NCBI GenBank assembly: GCA_019654215.1
Contig: BPDI01000002.1
Span: forward strand, 84,007 to 148,006
DNA: 64,000 nt
Direction of reading: 5' to 3'
DNA from: Gammaproteobacteria bacterium
GTDB lineage: Bacteria > Pseudomonadota > Gammaproteobacteria > Pseudomonadales > Pseudohongiellaceae
How positions within the stretch are numbered: the stretch's first letter is position 1; each line of letters begins with the position of its first letter. Below are positions 48,302 to 58,186 of this stretch, piece after piece. The notes under the pieces were generated by a model. The model did no database searches. It was given only the letters and a program-made list of their open reading frames with translations, and was not told where the DNA came from. The position numbers and the translations under genes were made by a program.

Positions 48302-50257
48302 CTATTTTGCACTTTTCAGCGTTAATGCGAATGTCACACCATTATCGCGCTCAAGCAGTTTCAGATCTCCGCCCAGCATGCGCATATAATGGCGTGAAAT
48401 AAACAGCCCTATGCCCTGATTACTACCTTCTTTCTTCGAAGCCATATTGCTGTCGGGATAGCGCAGATTAAATACCGTTTCCATCTTATCGTTTGGTATG
48501 GCGGGCCCATCATTGGATATCAAAATCTGACATCCTTCTTCACTTCCCTGAACTTCAACTTTGATAGGAGACTCTTTGCTGGTTCGAAAACGATCTGCGT
48601 TGGTAATAATATTGTCCAGCACCAACCAAAGTAGTAATCCACGTATCTCTATGTCAACGTTTGCGTTGGACTGTAACAATACATTGCTAACATCTTCTTT
48701 GTTGTCGATATACTTCTTCAAGTATTCAGAGATATTGACTATAAATACTTCATCTGAAGAACTCTGTACTGCCTGATCAATTCGTAGAATAGCCTCCAAT
48801 GCAGTATCGATACGAGCAATATCAATACTGTCGGAGTATTTGTTTTTCAAGTTGTGAAATGGCGATTTAATCTCGTGCGCGATAATAGAATTGATGTTGC
48901 GATCCCGCTCGGATTTCAACTGCAATTCAGCTGCTAACTTGCGTTCCCGGTTGAGTTGTTTACGCATTTTTAATAATACGTAGCGGAACGCTTTTGCAAC
49001 CGTACCGATCTCGTGTCTTGATTTCACATAGGGAATATCAATTGGCGTTTCAGGATCCCAATTCCTGGGCTTAATCAGTCCGGCAGTGAGATGCACTAAC
49101 GGCCTACCCAATAACAAATAAACAACTAACACAGCAGCTAGTAAGGCAAGGATGCTATAGCCTACGATTGGTAACATGGTGTTCAAGTAATTTACGGGAG
49201 TCACTAAATTAATTTCTGCACTGCGCTCATAACTTAGCCAAATATAGTTTTGAGGAGTTGCGCAGTGGCTGCTCGATTGATAGCCGAAAAGCGCTCGGGC
49301 GACGGAGTCTTGAATTGCTGAAGATGGTTCAAAAGCCAAAGGCTCTGAATCTATAAATGAAGTGCTTCCACTAAAACAGTCGCAGGGGCCAGTAGTTGGG
49401 CAGCGGCCGAAGTAGACAGACTCGCCGCTATCCAATACACGATGAGGCATTTACATTGGGTCCACGACTAGTGCCTCTGTGTTTTCAGTGCTAATGCCTT
49501 CGTTGCCGAGGCTAGATTTCTCGAAAAATTTATCAGTACTGCATGTATCCAATCTTCAAATGTTCACTACTGATTGGGCGCGGACATTGCTCTCTGCGGG
49601 GGAAAGTTGCGCAGGCCTCCATTTGCAAGCGTAAGCGTTGTTTCGGTTTGCTATCGAGACAGCGCTGGCTGGGATCTACTGGCTCCCAGAATTCGGCATA
49701 AATACTGTCTTCTCTTGAGTCGCCACGAGTACCCAAGCGCTTAATGTCTGTCATTCCAAGGTGGTCAACATCCAGACTCCAACTCTTGTTTCCCCCAGGT
49801 GTGGTTAAAGCTAGGTAAATACGTCATCAGGATCTTTACCATGCAATCCTTGAGTGCAGTAATCAATGTAAAAGAACAGGTGATCGACGTTTCTTTCCAT
49901 TGAAACGAAATAGGCAACACAGATCTCAAAACGCTTAGGGTTTTGCAGCTCCCCAAATTGCTGAAAGCAATCTTCTGATGGTTGTACGTTGGTATTAGCG
50001 CCATGTAGTGAAATATCTTGTGGTCTAACTCTCGCGGCTCGTATGCGTCCGCTGTGCAAATTTAAATCGACGATGTCGATAGGGTTGGCTTCATCGAATA
50101 GCAGCTGCTGAAAATCGGAATTTTGGCATCACGGTCTTCAGCTTCCGTTTGTTGGAATGCCATCCACGCTGCAAAAAAGCAGGCGTAATAGATAGAATAA
50201 AGAGGAGTATGATTACTCCCGAAGGCGAGGGAAACGACCGAGTAGATAGCTTTTCAT
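48302..50257 (-). CDS. Membrane sensor histidine kinase (5' half frameshifted)
   Basis: The C-terminal ORF (48302..49450) has a membrane helix (TMLPIVGYSILALLAAVLVVYLLL), a HAMP-like segment, the phosphoacceptor histidine in NSIIAHEIKSPFHNLKN, the N box DNIITNADRF and the ATP lid NQGIGLFISRHYMRMLGGDL. Upstream fragments in other frames give an N-terminal helix and periplasmic sensor of roughly 230 residues: ACFFAAWMAFQQTEAEDRD, DEANPIDIVDLNLHSGRIRA, FEICVAYFVSMERNVDHLFFY and RPISSEHLKIGYMQY. The start is the ATG at 50257. At least five indels are needed. It lies 93 bases downstream of a response regulator on the same strand, forming a two-component system. The ligand is unknown. Confidence 0.8.
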
Positions 50258-50349
50258 AGCAAACCTATTTATTCCAATTTTTAACAGGCCCTTAATAATT
50301 CTTACTTACTCGAATTTGCGGCCAATTTATCATGCGCTTATTTTTATGT

Positions 50350-51090
50350 TTATTCTTCAAGCCAGCTGTACCCGCCTCCTCCAGGCCTGGTTTTGATTGG
50401 TAAGGCGGCATCGCTTGAAACAAATTGACGGAATTCTTTTCTCAGTTCTGCGATATGGACAGCAACAGCTTCTGTCGTTGGTTTTAAAGTTGGCAGTGCT
50501 TCTTTAAGTTTTCTTATCTCTACCGGATTAGGAGAATTTTGTGCAAGTATCACCAGCAAACGCATTTGCGTTAACGTGCACTTAATTTCGTTTCCTTTCC
50601 AGGTTGAGCTTCCAGTTAAAGGTGAGAGTCGGAGAGAACCAATTTCAGTCGTCATGCCATCCAGGATGGGATTGCTTGGTGATTTAGATTGCAATTGTAA
50701 TCCCAAGCGCACTGCACGTAGATAATCAGCCGCCGAATGAGGTTTGGAAAGCGTATCTACAACTTTTAAAGCGCGCATAAAGCCTTCCACTTCAGAGCTG
50801 AACTCTCGACCTGACACTACTATAACCGTGGAGCGTAAATCTGGGCTCATTTCGGTAAGCAAACGAATGCCCCCGTCTTTGTCGAGCTCGGGATCACCTC
50901 CGCTTAAGTCTAGGTCCAGAGTAATCAAATCATAGGTTTCGCCTGCTGCTTTTTTACGATCGAACATCGTCCGAGCTTGATCTTCATTGAATAGCTGATC
51001 AATTGCTACATCGTCCCAAGCGGCTTCGAGTAAATCGCGATACTGTTGACTCTCGTCCTCAGAGTCTTCGACTATGGCTATATGAATCAT
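50350..51090 (-). CDS. Response regulator with C-terminal winged-helix DNA-binding domain
   Basis: From the ATG at 51090 the protein begins IHIAIVEDSEDESQQYRDLLE, a receiver domain start with the acidic pair ED. The phosphoacceptor aspartate is in LITLDLDLSGGD and the conserved threonine/serine and lysine appear in VIVVSGREF and TLSKPHSA. The C-terminal part (about residues 150-245) reads STWKGNEIKCTLTQMRLLVILAQNS and AVAVHIAELRKEFRQFV, ending TRPGGGGYSWLEE, the OmpR-type winged helix. It likely controls transcription after activation by the kinase encoded next. The track's longer start (51222) is not supported. Confidence 0.85.
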   Translation of the reverse strand: MIHIAIVEDSEDESQQYRDLLEAAWDDVAIDQLFNEDQARTMFDRKKAAGETYDLITLDLDLSGGDPELDKDGGIRLLTEMSPDLRSTVIVVSGREFSSEVEGFMRALKVVDTLSKPHSAADYLRAVRLGLQLQSKSPSNPILDGMTTEIGSLRLSPLTGSSTWKGNEIKCTLTQMRLLVILAQNSPNPVEIRKLKEALPTLKPTTEAVAVHIAELRKEFRQFVSSDAALPIKTRPGGGGYSWLEE

Positions 51091-51313
51091 TCCAGTACTC
51101 ACTCTCATCATGGCAGTGAGGTTAAACCCCACGATATTAACTTTCTTTGCTTTCAGTCTAAGGATTTCCTTATGAGATCTCACGCTTAAGGAAATCTTTA
51201 CCCTGGTAAGCACAAACTCCATTCTAACTGCTTTTTTACTTAGCGAAGTTGTCGAATTATTTCACCGTCAAAAAGTTGTTACCTTGCTATTGCTCGATCC
51301 AAGGATAATCTTA

Positions 51314-51466
51314 ATGAAATCAACAACATTGGGAAGGGCCCTGCAAATACTCGTGTTGAGTGGCTATCTAGCTGCCGGCACCTCAGTTGGAAATGATGAA
51401 TCCAGCGCGCTTTTGCCAGATTCAAAGCAGGATCAAATGGCCTTGTCAGAGCTCTTCATCGACTAG
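51314..51466 (+). CDS. Small secreted protein, unknown
   Basis: 50 residues from the ATG at 51314 (AAGGAT at about nine bases upstream). It starts with a signal peptide (KSTTLGRALQILVLSGYLAAGTSVG) followed by ~25 acidic and polar residues (NDESSALLPDSKQDQ). It is divergent from the two-component genes across about 220 bases, which could make it a target. It may be a fragment of a longer gene cut by an indel, though no continuation is evident. I do not recognise a family. Confidence 0.45.
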   Translation: MKSTTLGRALQILVLSGYLAAGTSVGNDESSALLPDSKQDQMALSELFID

Positions 51467-51635
51467 TACTGCCTTCCGTGAAGATAGTCACATCGATTCG
51501 ATGAATTAGTCCAATGAGGGCAGTTCTTCACAATCCAGTTATCTCCCGCATGGGCTCAATTTCAGTCCTTGCATTTCTCTATAATTAGTTAAAATACGAT
51601 CTCCACAAAAATTCTTACGTATCTAAGGAACAAAA

Positions 51636-52829
51636 ATGTTTAACATTTTGAATGGATTTCGCGTCCTCGATTTAACCACGGTTGTGCTAGGGCCGTTTTC
51701 AACTCAGATGCTTGGAGATTTCGGCGCCGAAGTTATCAAGATTGAAAATCTCGGCGGCGACATGATGCGTGCTGTGCGTCCAGGAAAATCTGACGAGATG
51801 GGGGCTGGTTTTGTTAATTGCAATCGCAATAAGGATTGCGTTGCGATCAATCTGAAAACAGAGCAAGGTAAAGAAATTTTTTATCGTCTGGTGAAGAGTG
51901 CAGATGCTGTCGTTCACAACATGCGGAATAAGACCGCGGTTAATCTTGGAATTGGCTATGAAGATCTAAAAGTCATTAAGCCCGATATTGTTTATTGCGG
52001 GGCACAAGGATTTGGCGAAAAAGGACCGAGTTCTGATATTCCTGCCTATGACGACATCATTCAAGCTGCTAGTGGCTTGTCTTATTTAAATTCTGATGAA
52101 CAGGGACGTCCTCGCTATTTACCAACAATTGTGGCAGACAAAGTGTCGGGGCTGCAGTTAACTGCAGCAGTGTTAGGGGGGTTGATAAATAAATTGCGCA
52201 CCGGCAAAGGCTGTTTTATCGAATCGCCTATGTTTGAAGGCCTGGTCGCTTTTCTGATGACAGAGCAATTAGCTGGCCACAGCTATATACCAAGCACTGG
52301 AACCACTGGCTACGATCGTTTAACTGCGCCTTATCGAAGACCATATCCAACTAAAGATGGCTACATGGCGATTCTGCCTTACAGCACGAAAAACTGGGTG
52401 GATTTTTTCACCATGGTGGGTCGACCGGAATGGGCCAACTGGGAAATAGTCAGAGATCCAATAAAGCGCAGTGAAAATATAAACACGCTTTACGAGAAGC
52501 TTTATGAAATTGCACCTGAGAAAACTACTGAAGAGTGGGATGAATTGTTGCGCCATGCAAACATTCCTCATACCAAAGTTAATCGTTTAGATGACTTACT
52601 AGATAACAAGCATTTAAAGGAAGTGGGGTTGTTTAGGGAATACGAGCATCCTAGCGAAGGCTCAATGCGACAGGTGCGCTCCCATTACACTATGGAAGGA
52701 ATTGAGCAGGCAGAAGACAAACCTACTCAACTCATCGGGGAATCCACTGAAAAAGTTTTATTAGCTGCTGGTTATACCAGTGATGAAATTAACAACTTCA
52801 CAAATGATAATGTTATCAAGTGTCAGTAA
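51636..52829 (+). CDS. CaiB/BaiF family CoA-transferase (class III)
   Basis: Class III CoA-transferase that moves CoA between carboxylic acids. It shows the usual features: LNGFRVLDLTTVVLGPFSTQMLGDFGAEVIKIE, NRNKDCVAINLKTEQGKEIF, DAVVHNMRNKTAVNLGIGYEDLK, VYCGAQGFGEKGPSSDIPAYDDIIQAASG (catalytic aspartate in AYDD), and YRRPYPTKDGYMAILP. At 397 residues it is full length and intact. It lies alone on the plus strand, convergent with the PHP-type gene. The acyl substrate is not predictable, but it fits an organic acid catabolic island. Confidence 0.92.
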   Translation: MFNILNGFRVLDLTTVVLGPFSTQMLGDFGAEVIKIENLGGDMMRAVRPGKSDEMGAGFVNCNRNKDCVAINLKTEQGKEIFYRLVKSADAVVHNMRNKTAVNLGIGYEDLKVIKPDIVYCGAQGFGEKGPSSDIPAYDDIIQAASGLSYLNSDEQGRPRYLPTIVADKVSGLQLTAAVLGGLINKLRTGKGCFIESPMFEGLVAFLMTEQLAGHSYIPSTGTTGYDRLTAPYRRPYPTKDGYMAILPYSTKNWVDFFTMVGRPEWANWEIVRDPIKRSENINTLYEKLYEIAPEKTTEEWDELLRHANIPHTKVNRLDDLLDNKHLKEVGLFREYEHPSEGSMRQVRSHYTMEGIEQAEDKPTQLIGESTEKVLLAAGYTSDEINNFTNDNVIKCQ

Positions 52830-52879
52830 GGCGTTAAACCTTTCTGTTATCTAATAGTTCGTGCATCTAGTTTGATTGA

Positions 52880-54994
52880 CTAATTTTCGATCCAGACTGG
52901 CTGGGTGAAAGCACCGTTTCGAGCGATATCCCAAACTTCGATGCGGACCCAGCTTCGATTAGATAAATCCATATTTCTATCTATAGTTTCTGAATCAAAT
53001 TCAGTGGTATGAGATAGATCGATTCGATCTCTATAGATCGTGGTGCCATCGCCACTGATGATTTCCATATAAGAAAGCGGGTAGGTCCACTCCAAGTCCG
53101 CGATTAACTTGGCAGACTCATTTTTGTTAATTGTTTCGCCACTTTCCATACCCTCGACCGAAAAGTCTACGATGAGAACTTCGCCAGTCGTAACAAAGAA
53201 TTTTCCATTGGCAAGGGCATCAACTACTGGTTGCCAGCCGTCTTCGTAGTCAGGAATTTCATCCAGCCTTAAATAGTTAATGTTCATGGTGCCAAAGAGT
53301 TCGTAGTCTTCATAGATCTTAAAAATATCTACTTCGCCGAGAATGTACTTTCTTGCTCCCCAGTTCGCCATGTCATCTTCAAGATCCAGCACACGCCATC
53401 CCAACATTTCTCTCGAATAATCTGCCGGCATGGCTTTCCAGGCGCCACCAAGAAAATGTTCGCTTAGAAAAAAATCCTGATCGTTGTAGCCATCAGGGAA
53501 ACCTGTCGAGCCTTTAACTCGAGGATGAGCTGTCCAGGCTAACCCGTCCTCTTGTTCTAAAAGATTAAGCACGTCATCGGCACTTCCTACGTGATACACA
53601 GTGCCGTAACCTGGTATGTCTTGCACGAACGGTTGTCCCTGATTCTGATTTAGTACCCAATACACGGGCTTAGGAAACATGCTTAACCAGTGACTGTTCA
53701 AATGTACGTTGGGCTCTTCCCCTGGGATAAGCAAAAAATCGTCTCCGGACAAACGCGCAAATTCATCATGCATGACTTTCAATTCAGCCAGGCGTTGATC
53801 GGTTTCAGTTCCAGGGGTGCGACCAAAATGAAACTCGGCCATATGCACCATATCCACACCCATGCGCTTAAAGAAATTCACGAAGTCAGGGTCTTCTAAG
53901 CCAGCCGGTACGCCTATTGTATTTTGTTCCTGCTGCATATTGATGAAATCCATTGAATGTTCGTGATGATAATGGCTGGATAAAGTCTTATAACCTTCGA
54001 GAGCTTTAAAGGAATCGCTACGCGTATAACGTTTAACGATTTCTAAATTATCTAAACCTGATTGCTCAGACAGAAATAACAGAACCCCTAATTTTTGAAC
54101 TGATGATGGTTGTGCGTTTACCCAGGGGACGAAACGACGATCCCCCATGGGCGGTTGCCTTACACCAAAGGCGAAACCATCGATCATGTCTAAGTATTCC
54201 GCTCCCGCCCAGTTATAGCCATAGTTGTCTGCAAAATCTAAGGGATACAAATACTGATGGGGGAAAGGGGATATGACTAGAGATCCATTAGTATTTGATA
54301 AAGCTAAACTGCGATAACGTGTCTTATAAACACTGGCAGTAGAATTTAAGATCGGATCAATGTGAGGATTGTCGTGAGCATCAAACCACTCAACATGGTG
54401 GCCTTCGGTTTCTGGTTTCGCCAGTCCGACATGGTATAGAAACGCTGTTGCAGGACGTTCGGTCGAAACTCTTGCTTCCATGTGCACGAATGGACTGTCG
54501 TGATAAAGGATAAAGGCAAGGGAACCAGCGAAGTTAGTACTACTCAGACCTTCGATTTCAATTGTAGCGCGGCCACCTTCTGTAGATACGTTTACGCTTT
54601 CTGGGATCAAATAGCCTTTTTCAACAGAGTAAGGACGTGTAGGCACTCGATCAAAAAATATTTCCCAGCCATCCCTCAGTTCCAGGTCTCTATCGCCTAT
54701 CCAAAACAAATAGTTCGGATCGACTTCTTCGATGATGGATTCGCCGTTAATACCCAGTTCTCGAATTAGTGGTGCTGCCGCGCTGTTACCTCGGCGGGGA
54801 ATGAATTGCAGATCTATATAGGCTCTTCCTTCTGGTGCATTCCATTGCAGCACTAAACCATCATCGCGTGTAGTTAAATCAAAATCACCGTTGGCCATGA
54901 ATCCTTGTTGAGTAATGTCTGCAGCAAGAATAACTGTTGAGAAAGACGCTAAAGTCAGAGCAAAGAAAGTCGCAATCAATTGCCTCATGTTCAC
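52880..54994 (-). CDS. Secreted PHP-superfamily metallohydrolase-like protein (CehA/McbA-like)
   Basis: 704 residues with a signal peptide (QLIATFFALTLASFSTVILAADI). The first ~330 residues are beta-rich with many aromatic residues. The C-terminal half has histidine/aspartate clusters typical of PHP/CehA-McbA metallohydrolases: LSSHYHHEHSMDF, VDMVHMAEFHFG, LLIPGEEPNVHLNSHW and LAWTAHPRVKG, which could hold two or three divalent metals. The final ~120 residues form a beta domain (TYPLSYMEIISGDGTTIYRD). It probably hydrolyses an ester or phosphoester in the periplasm. It lies 11 bases downstream of the TonB-like lipoprotein and the receptor, suggesting that uptake and hydrolysis go together. 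Substrate unknown. Confidence 0.75.
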   Translation of the reverse strand: MNMRQLIATFFALTLASFSTVILAADITQQGFMANGDFDLTTRDDGLVLQWNAPEGRAYIDLQFIPRRGNSAAAPLIRELGINGESIIEEVDPNYLFWIGDRDLELRDGWEIFFDRVPTRPYSVEKGYLIPESVNVSTEGGRATIEIEGLSSTNFAGSLAFILYHDSPFVHMEARVSTERPATAFLYHVGLAKPETEGHHVEWFDAHDNPHIDPILNSTASVYKTRYRSLALSNTNGSLVISPFPHQYLYPLDFADNYGYNWAGAEYLDMIDGFAFGVRQPPMGDRRFVPWVNAQPSSVQKLGVLLFLSEQSGLDNLEIVKRYTRSDSFKALEGYKTLSSHYHHEHSMDFINMQQEQNTIGVPAGLEDPDFVNFFKRMGVDMVHMAEFHFGRTPGTETDQRLAELKVMHDEFARLSGDDFLLIPGEEPNVHLNSHWLSMFPKPVYWVLNQNQGQPFVQDIPGYGTVYHVGSADDVLNLLEQEDGLAWTAHPRVKGSTGFPDGYNDQDFFLSEHFLGGAWKAMPADYSREMLGWRVLDLEDDMANWGARKYILGEVDIFKIYEDYELFGTMNINYLRLDEIPDYEDGWQPVVDALANGKFFVTTGEVLIVDFSVEGMESGETINKNESAKLIADLEWTYPLSYMEIISGDGTTIYRDRIDLSHTTEFDSETIDRNMDLSNRSWVRIEVWDIARNGAFTQPVWIEN

Positions 54995-55005
54995 TCCTTT
55001 TTGTT

Positions 55006-55755
55006 TTAATCGGGAAGCTGCCAGTCGAATCTATATTGTACATTATCAACTCGAACAGAGCCGTCAAAGATAATGCGCGGTTCAAAGCGTAATCGATAGG
55101 CGGAGTTGATGGCTTCATCGTTAAAGACACCCGGTGGTTGGCTTTCTACTATCGCAACATTTTCCACCATGCCCTGCTCAGTCACATCGAAGCTCACTAC
55201 AACATAGCCTTCAATACTCAGTTCTTCCGCGACGTCAGGATAGTTCGGTGTGATGAAGCGCATGGGAATGAGTTCACGAAATACCACTTCGTCGGACGGT
55301 GGTTCCACTAGTATGGAATTCTGTTCTTCTAATGCGTAGCGAAATACATAGCGAATATCGTCGAGGGTTTCTCCCCGAGTGTTGTCGAACATCATGCGCC
55401 GAGCTGCGTTTACCGCGGACTGTCGGAAATATCCGATAGGTTGTTCTTCAATCGCACGAATCGTATTACCAATCACTTCACCTTCTTCATCAACTGAAAA
55501 TTCAACCATCACCCAACCTTCGATTCCCAGATTGCGTGCCCTTAATGGGTAAAGGGGTTCAGCAACTCTGCGTGTTATCAACCCACGGGTGAAATTAGGA
55601 GGAGGAGTGAGCTCTGGAGAAGAGCTAGTAGAAACAGTTCGAGAGCCTTCGTCGACAACAACACAGCTGCCTAGCAAGAATAGACTTGCCAGTAGTGAGA
55701 AATGGTTGAGGTAATGCTTAATCCGTAGCCATTTTTTTAGGTAGTTAATCCCCAT
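55006..55755 (-). CDS. TonB-like lipoprotein with two TonB C-terminal domains
   Basis: About 249 residues from the ATG at 55755 (the track's start at 55788 is a TTG). A lipoprotein signal (FSLLASLFLLGSC, lipobox LLGSC) replaces the usual TonB membrane anchor, and there is no long proline-rich spacer. Two TonB C-terminal domains follow in tandem: VAEPLYPLRARNLGIEGWVMVEFSVDEEG and FITPNYPDVAEELSIEGYVVVSFDVTEQG, each ending in a conserved F-x-P/R region. Normal TonB has one such domain and an inner-membrane helix. It lies between the receptor and the metallohydrolase, so it probably interacts with the receptor's TonB box, although energy transduction from a lipoprotein is not established. Confidence 0.78.
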   Translation of the reverse strand: MGINYLKKWLRIKHYLNHFSLLASLFLLGSCVVVDEGSRTVSTSSSPELTPPPNFTRGLITRRVAEPLYPLRARNLGIEGWVMVEFSVDEEGEVIGNTIRAIEEQPIGYFRQSAVNAARRMMFDNTRGETLDDIRYVFRYALEEQNSILVEPPSDEVVFRELIPMRFITPNYPDVAEELSIEGYVVVSFDVTEQGMVENVAIVESQPPGVFNDEAINSAYRLRFEPRIIFDGSVRVDNVQYRFDWQLPD

Positions 55756-55791
55756 GGCTTTTTCTTTTAGCTTGTGTGAATTTATCAAATT

Positions 55792-57927
55792 TTAGAAAGT
55801 AGTTCTCACTCTTAGAGCCAGTTCCATCCCATTTCCGTTGCAGTAATCTTCAATTTCTCCCACCACGCCATCAACTGTCCGCCCCTTGAATCGTGTTCTC
55901 TTTCGGCAAAATTCATTTTCCGTAATGTTGCGAGATTCGAAACGGAAAGTAACATTACCAAAGGCTACTTTTTCAACGTAGGCAGAGAGATAGGGTTGGT
56001 TTATTTGTTCTTCTATATCGTCTATGTCGTAAGCCTTGCGCCCAGTACTACCATTGGAATTGTTGCCATAGTTAAAGCCATAAGTAAGTTGTTGGCTGGT
56101 TATGTCATGACGGAATCCCATATTCAATGACCAGCGGCCATTATTTCGCTGGCGTCGCTTAATTCTAAGGAACGGATCAGTAAATTCAGAATCTCTCAAT
56201 CTTATGCCTGTGGTAAGCAAAGCATTTTGAATGCTGAAACGATCTAATTTGGCACTTACATCAAGATTCAGGCCATAGCGGTATCCATCTCCTATATTGC
56301 CTCGAGCAGATTGCAGATTAACGGAAGATGGAGATACATCGACTTTGTCGATATGGTCCTCTACGTCGCGGTACCAAAATTGTGAATTCACGACGCCGGC
56401 ATCATCGGGTAATCGAAACTCCAGATTAAGTTCATAGCGCCAGGATTGCTCCTGAACGATTTCTGGATTTCCTGCCTGAGTGTTTTTATCTTCGTCGCTA
56501 CTATCAGTGGAAGCGCTGAAATCAGAAAAACTCAGTTGGTCTACATCTTTTTCAATTCCTGCTCGCAATTGGATTGAGGGAGTTATGTCATAGCGGTAAT
56601 CAATTTTGGGTTTTATAAAATCAAAATCTCTTTCCCTGTGCACATCCCCTGATTGCTCAATTGCAGAAGTTTCATAAAGCAGAGAGCTTTCTACTGCCAT
56701 GCGGCCATTGATCTGCCAATTATGAACGGCAAATGGTTCATAGCGAAACTCTTCGACAGTGGAGAAGCTGTTATCAACGCTAACTGGAACCAGGTTACCG
56801 AAATCAGCAGAAGGCGTTCCGGGGATGTCCAGCCCCATTCTTAAGCTAGAATCTCTAATGGTTTGCGCGCCTTCAATTCCCAGTTCTATGGCATGGGCGA
56901 GATCGAGGTCCCAGGTATAAGAGCTGCGGGCAATGCGTTCACGGTCCCTACCAGTTCCAGCAAGAAATAGATTGGGTTTTTCTAACATGTTTTCTAGATT
57001 AGAACGAACTCTGTCATAACCAAATTCGCGGTCATTGACAATAAATAAGAAGCGATACTTGGCGCCATTATCAAATGTGTATTCGTAATCTCCACCTATC
57101 TCCCAGTTGGTTCGATCGCTGTCACTCACCTCAGTTTGTATAAGGGAAGTATTATTAATCAGATCGTTGATTGTGCGAAAGCGGTCCTGTGGCGAGCGAG
57201 TGCGATCTTCTGCCAAAGCATTAAACTGAATCACACTGCGCTCCATGGTATAACCAAGGTTCATGCTGGCTGCAAACTCTGTGCGGTCCCGTGTTGTTTC
57301 TTCTTTTCGAGTTTCGATGAGGTTGCCAGCGCCATCGTAACTAAACTCTCTAGCGCGACTATTGCGGTAGTTAGGTTCGGCTTCAAAAGAAAATAAATAA
57401 TTGAGCCCCTCGGATTGGCCGCTAAGTGAAACGGAGCCACCTGGGTCTAAGGTACCGTCTTGTTTGCGATCAGTGCGCAACTCTACCGAAGTACTGGAAC
57501 GAGAAGGGCTATCCACCAAAACAACATTAACCACCTGGCCTCCGCTACGCACATCGAGTACTTCAGAAGTGCCACGAATAATCTCAATGTATTCAACTTG
57601 GTCTGCGGAAATGCGATTGAGTTGATCGCGACCTTCATTGTTTTTGCCGGTAATCCGCTGCCCGTTGATTAAAACTTCGCCTTCTCCAGAGCCAAGGCCG
57701 CGCCCGCTATTTCCTCCGCGCAATGCCAGGCCAATACCAGGAATCCGATTGAGCATGTCGTCAGCAGATACTGGGAAGTATTCGGCAAAATAACTGGCGG
57801 GGTAAACAACAGTAGAATCGTCCGAAGGAAATTCAGGTTGTACTAATTGCGCCGAAACTCCAGGTGCTGCAGTTAACAGCGAGAGTATGACTAATGCTTT
57901 TATACTTTTCGTAGGGTGAAATTTCAT
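55792..57927 (-). CDS. TonB-dependent outer membrane receptor
   Basis: 711 residues from the ATG at 57927, chosen because a signal peptide starts there (TKSIKALVILSLLTAAPGVSAQ). The plug domain has YFPVSADDMLNRIPGIGLALRGGNSGRGLGSGEGEVLINGQRITGKN and EYIEIIRGTSEVLDVRSGGQVVNVVL; a beta-barrel of many strands follows, ending in Phe (ALRVRTTF). It is intact. The same plug layout, with nearly the same motifs, recurs in the truncated gene at 63.0 kb. It heads an operon with the TonB-like lipoprotein and the metallohydrolase. Substrate unknown. Confidence 0.85.
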   Translation of the reverse strand: MKFHPTKSIKALVILSLLTAAPGVSAQLVQPEFPSDDSTVVYPASYFAEYFPVSADDMLNRIPGIGLALRGGNSGRGLGSGEGEVLINGQRITGKNNEGRDQLNRISADQVEYIEIIRGTSEVLDVRSGGQVVNVVLVDSPSRSSTSVELRTDRKQDGTLDPGGSVSLSGQSEGLNYLFSFEAEPNYRNSRAREFSYDGAGNLIETRKEETTRDRTEFAASMNLGYTMERSVIQFNALAEDRTRSPQDRFRTINDLINNTSLIQTEVSDSDRTNWEIGGDYEYTFDNGAKYRFLFIVNDREFGYDRVRSNLENMLEKPNLFLAGTGRDRERIARSSYTWDLDLAHAIELGIEGAQTIRDSSLRMGLDIPGTPSADFGNLVPVSVDNSFSTVEEFRYEPFAVHNWQINGRMAVESSLLYETSAIEQSGDVHRERDFDFIKPKIDYRYDITPSIQLRAGIEKDVDQLSFSDFSASTDSSDEDKNTQAGNPEIVQEQSWRYELNLEFRLPDDAGVVNSQFWYRDVEDHIDKVDVSPSSVNLQSARGNIGDGYRYGLNLDVSAKLDRFSIQNALLTTGIRLRDSEFTDPFLRIKRRQRNNGRWSLNMGFRHDITSQQLTYGFNYGNNSNGSTGRKAYDIDDIEEQINQPYLSAYVEKVAFGNVTFRFESRNITENEFCRKRTRFKGRTVDGVVGEIEDYCNGNGMELALRVRTTF

Positions 57928-58186
57928 GCGGAAACGGTGTTCTTTCTCTTTGATCTTTTGGATCTTTTCCTGATTTTCGTGGTTGCCTTGTGGTGCTACC
58001 AGTACTGGAATGAAATTGTACCGATTCCTATTCACTCAGTCTGTGACAATTTGTAGGGAAAAAACGAAGGAATTCTGACACTTGCGTCATAATTCGTTTG
58101 TTGTAAAAGAATGATTTTTAGAGATAAATTACGAGTGAAAAAATATCCCCACCAGATTACTGATCGGGATATTTTGAGAAACAAAG

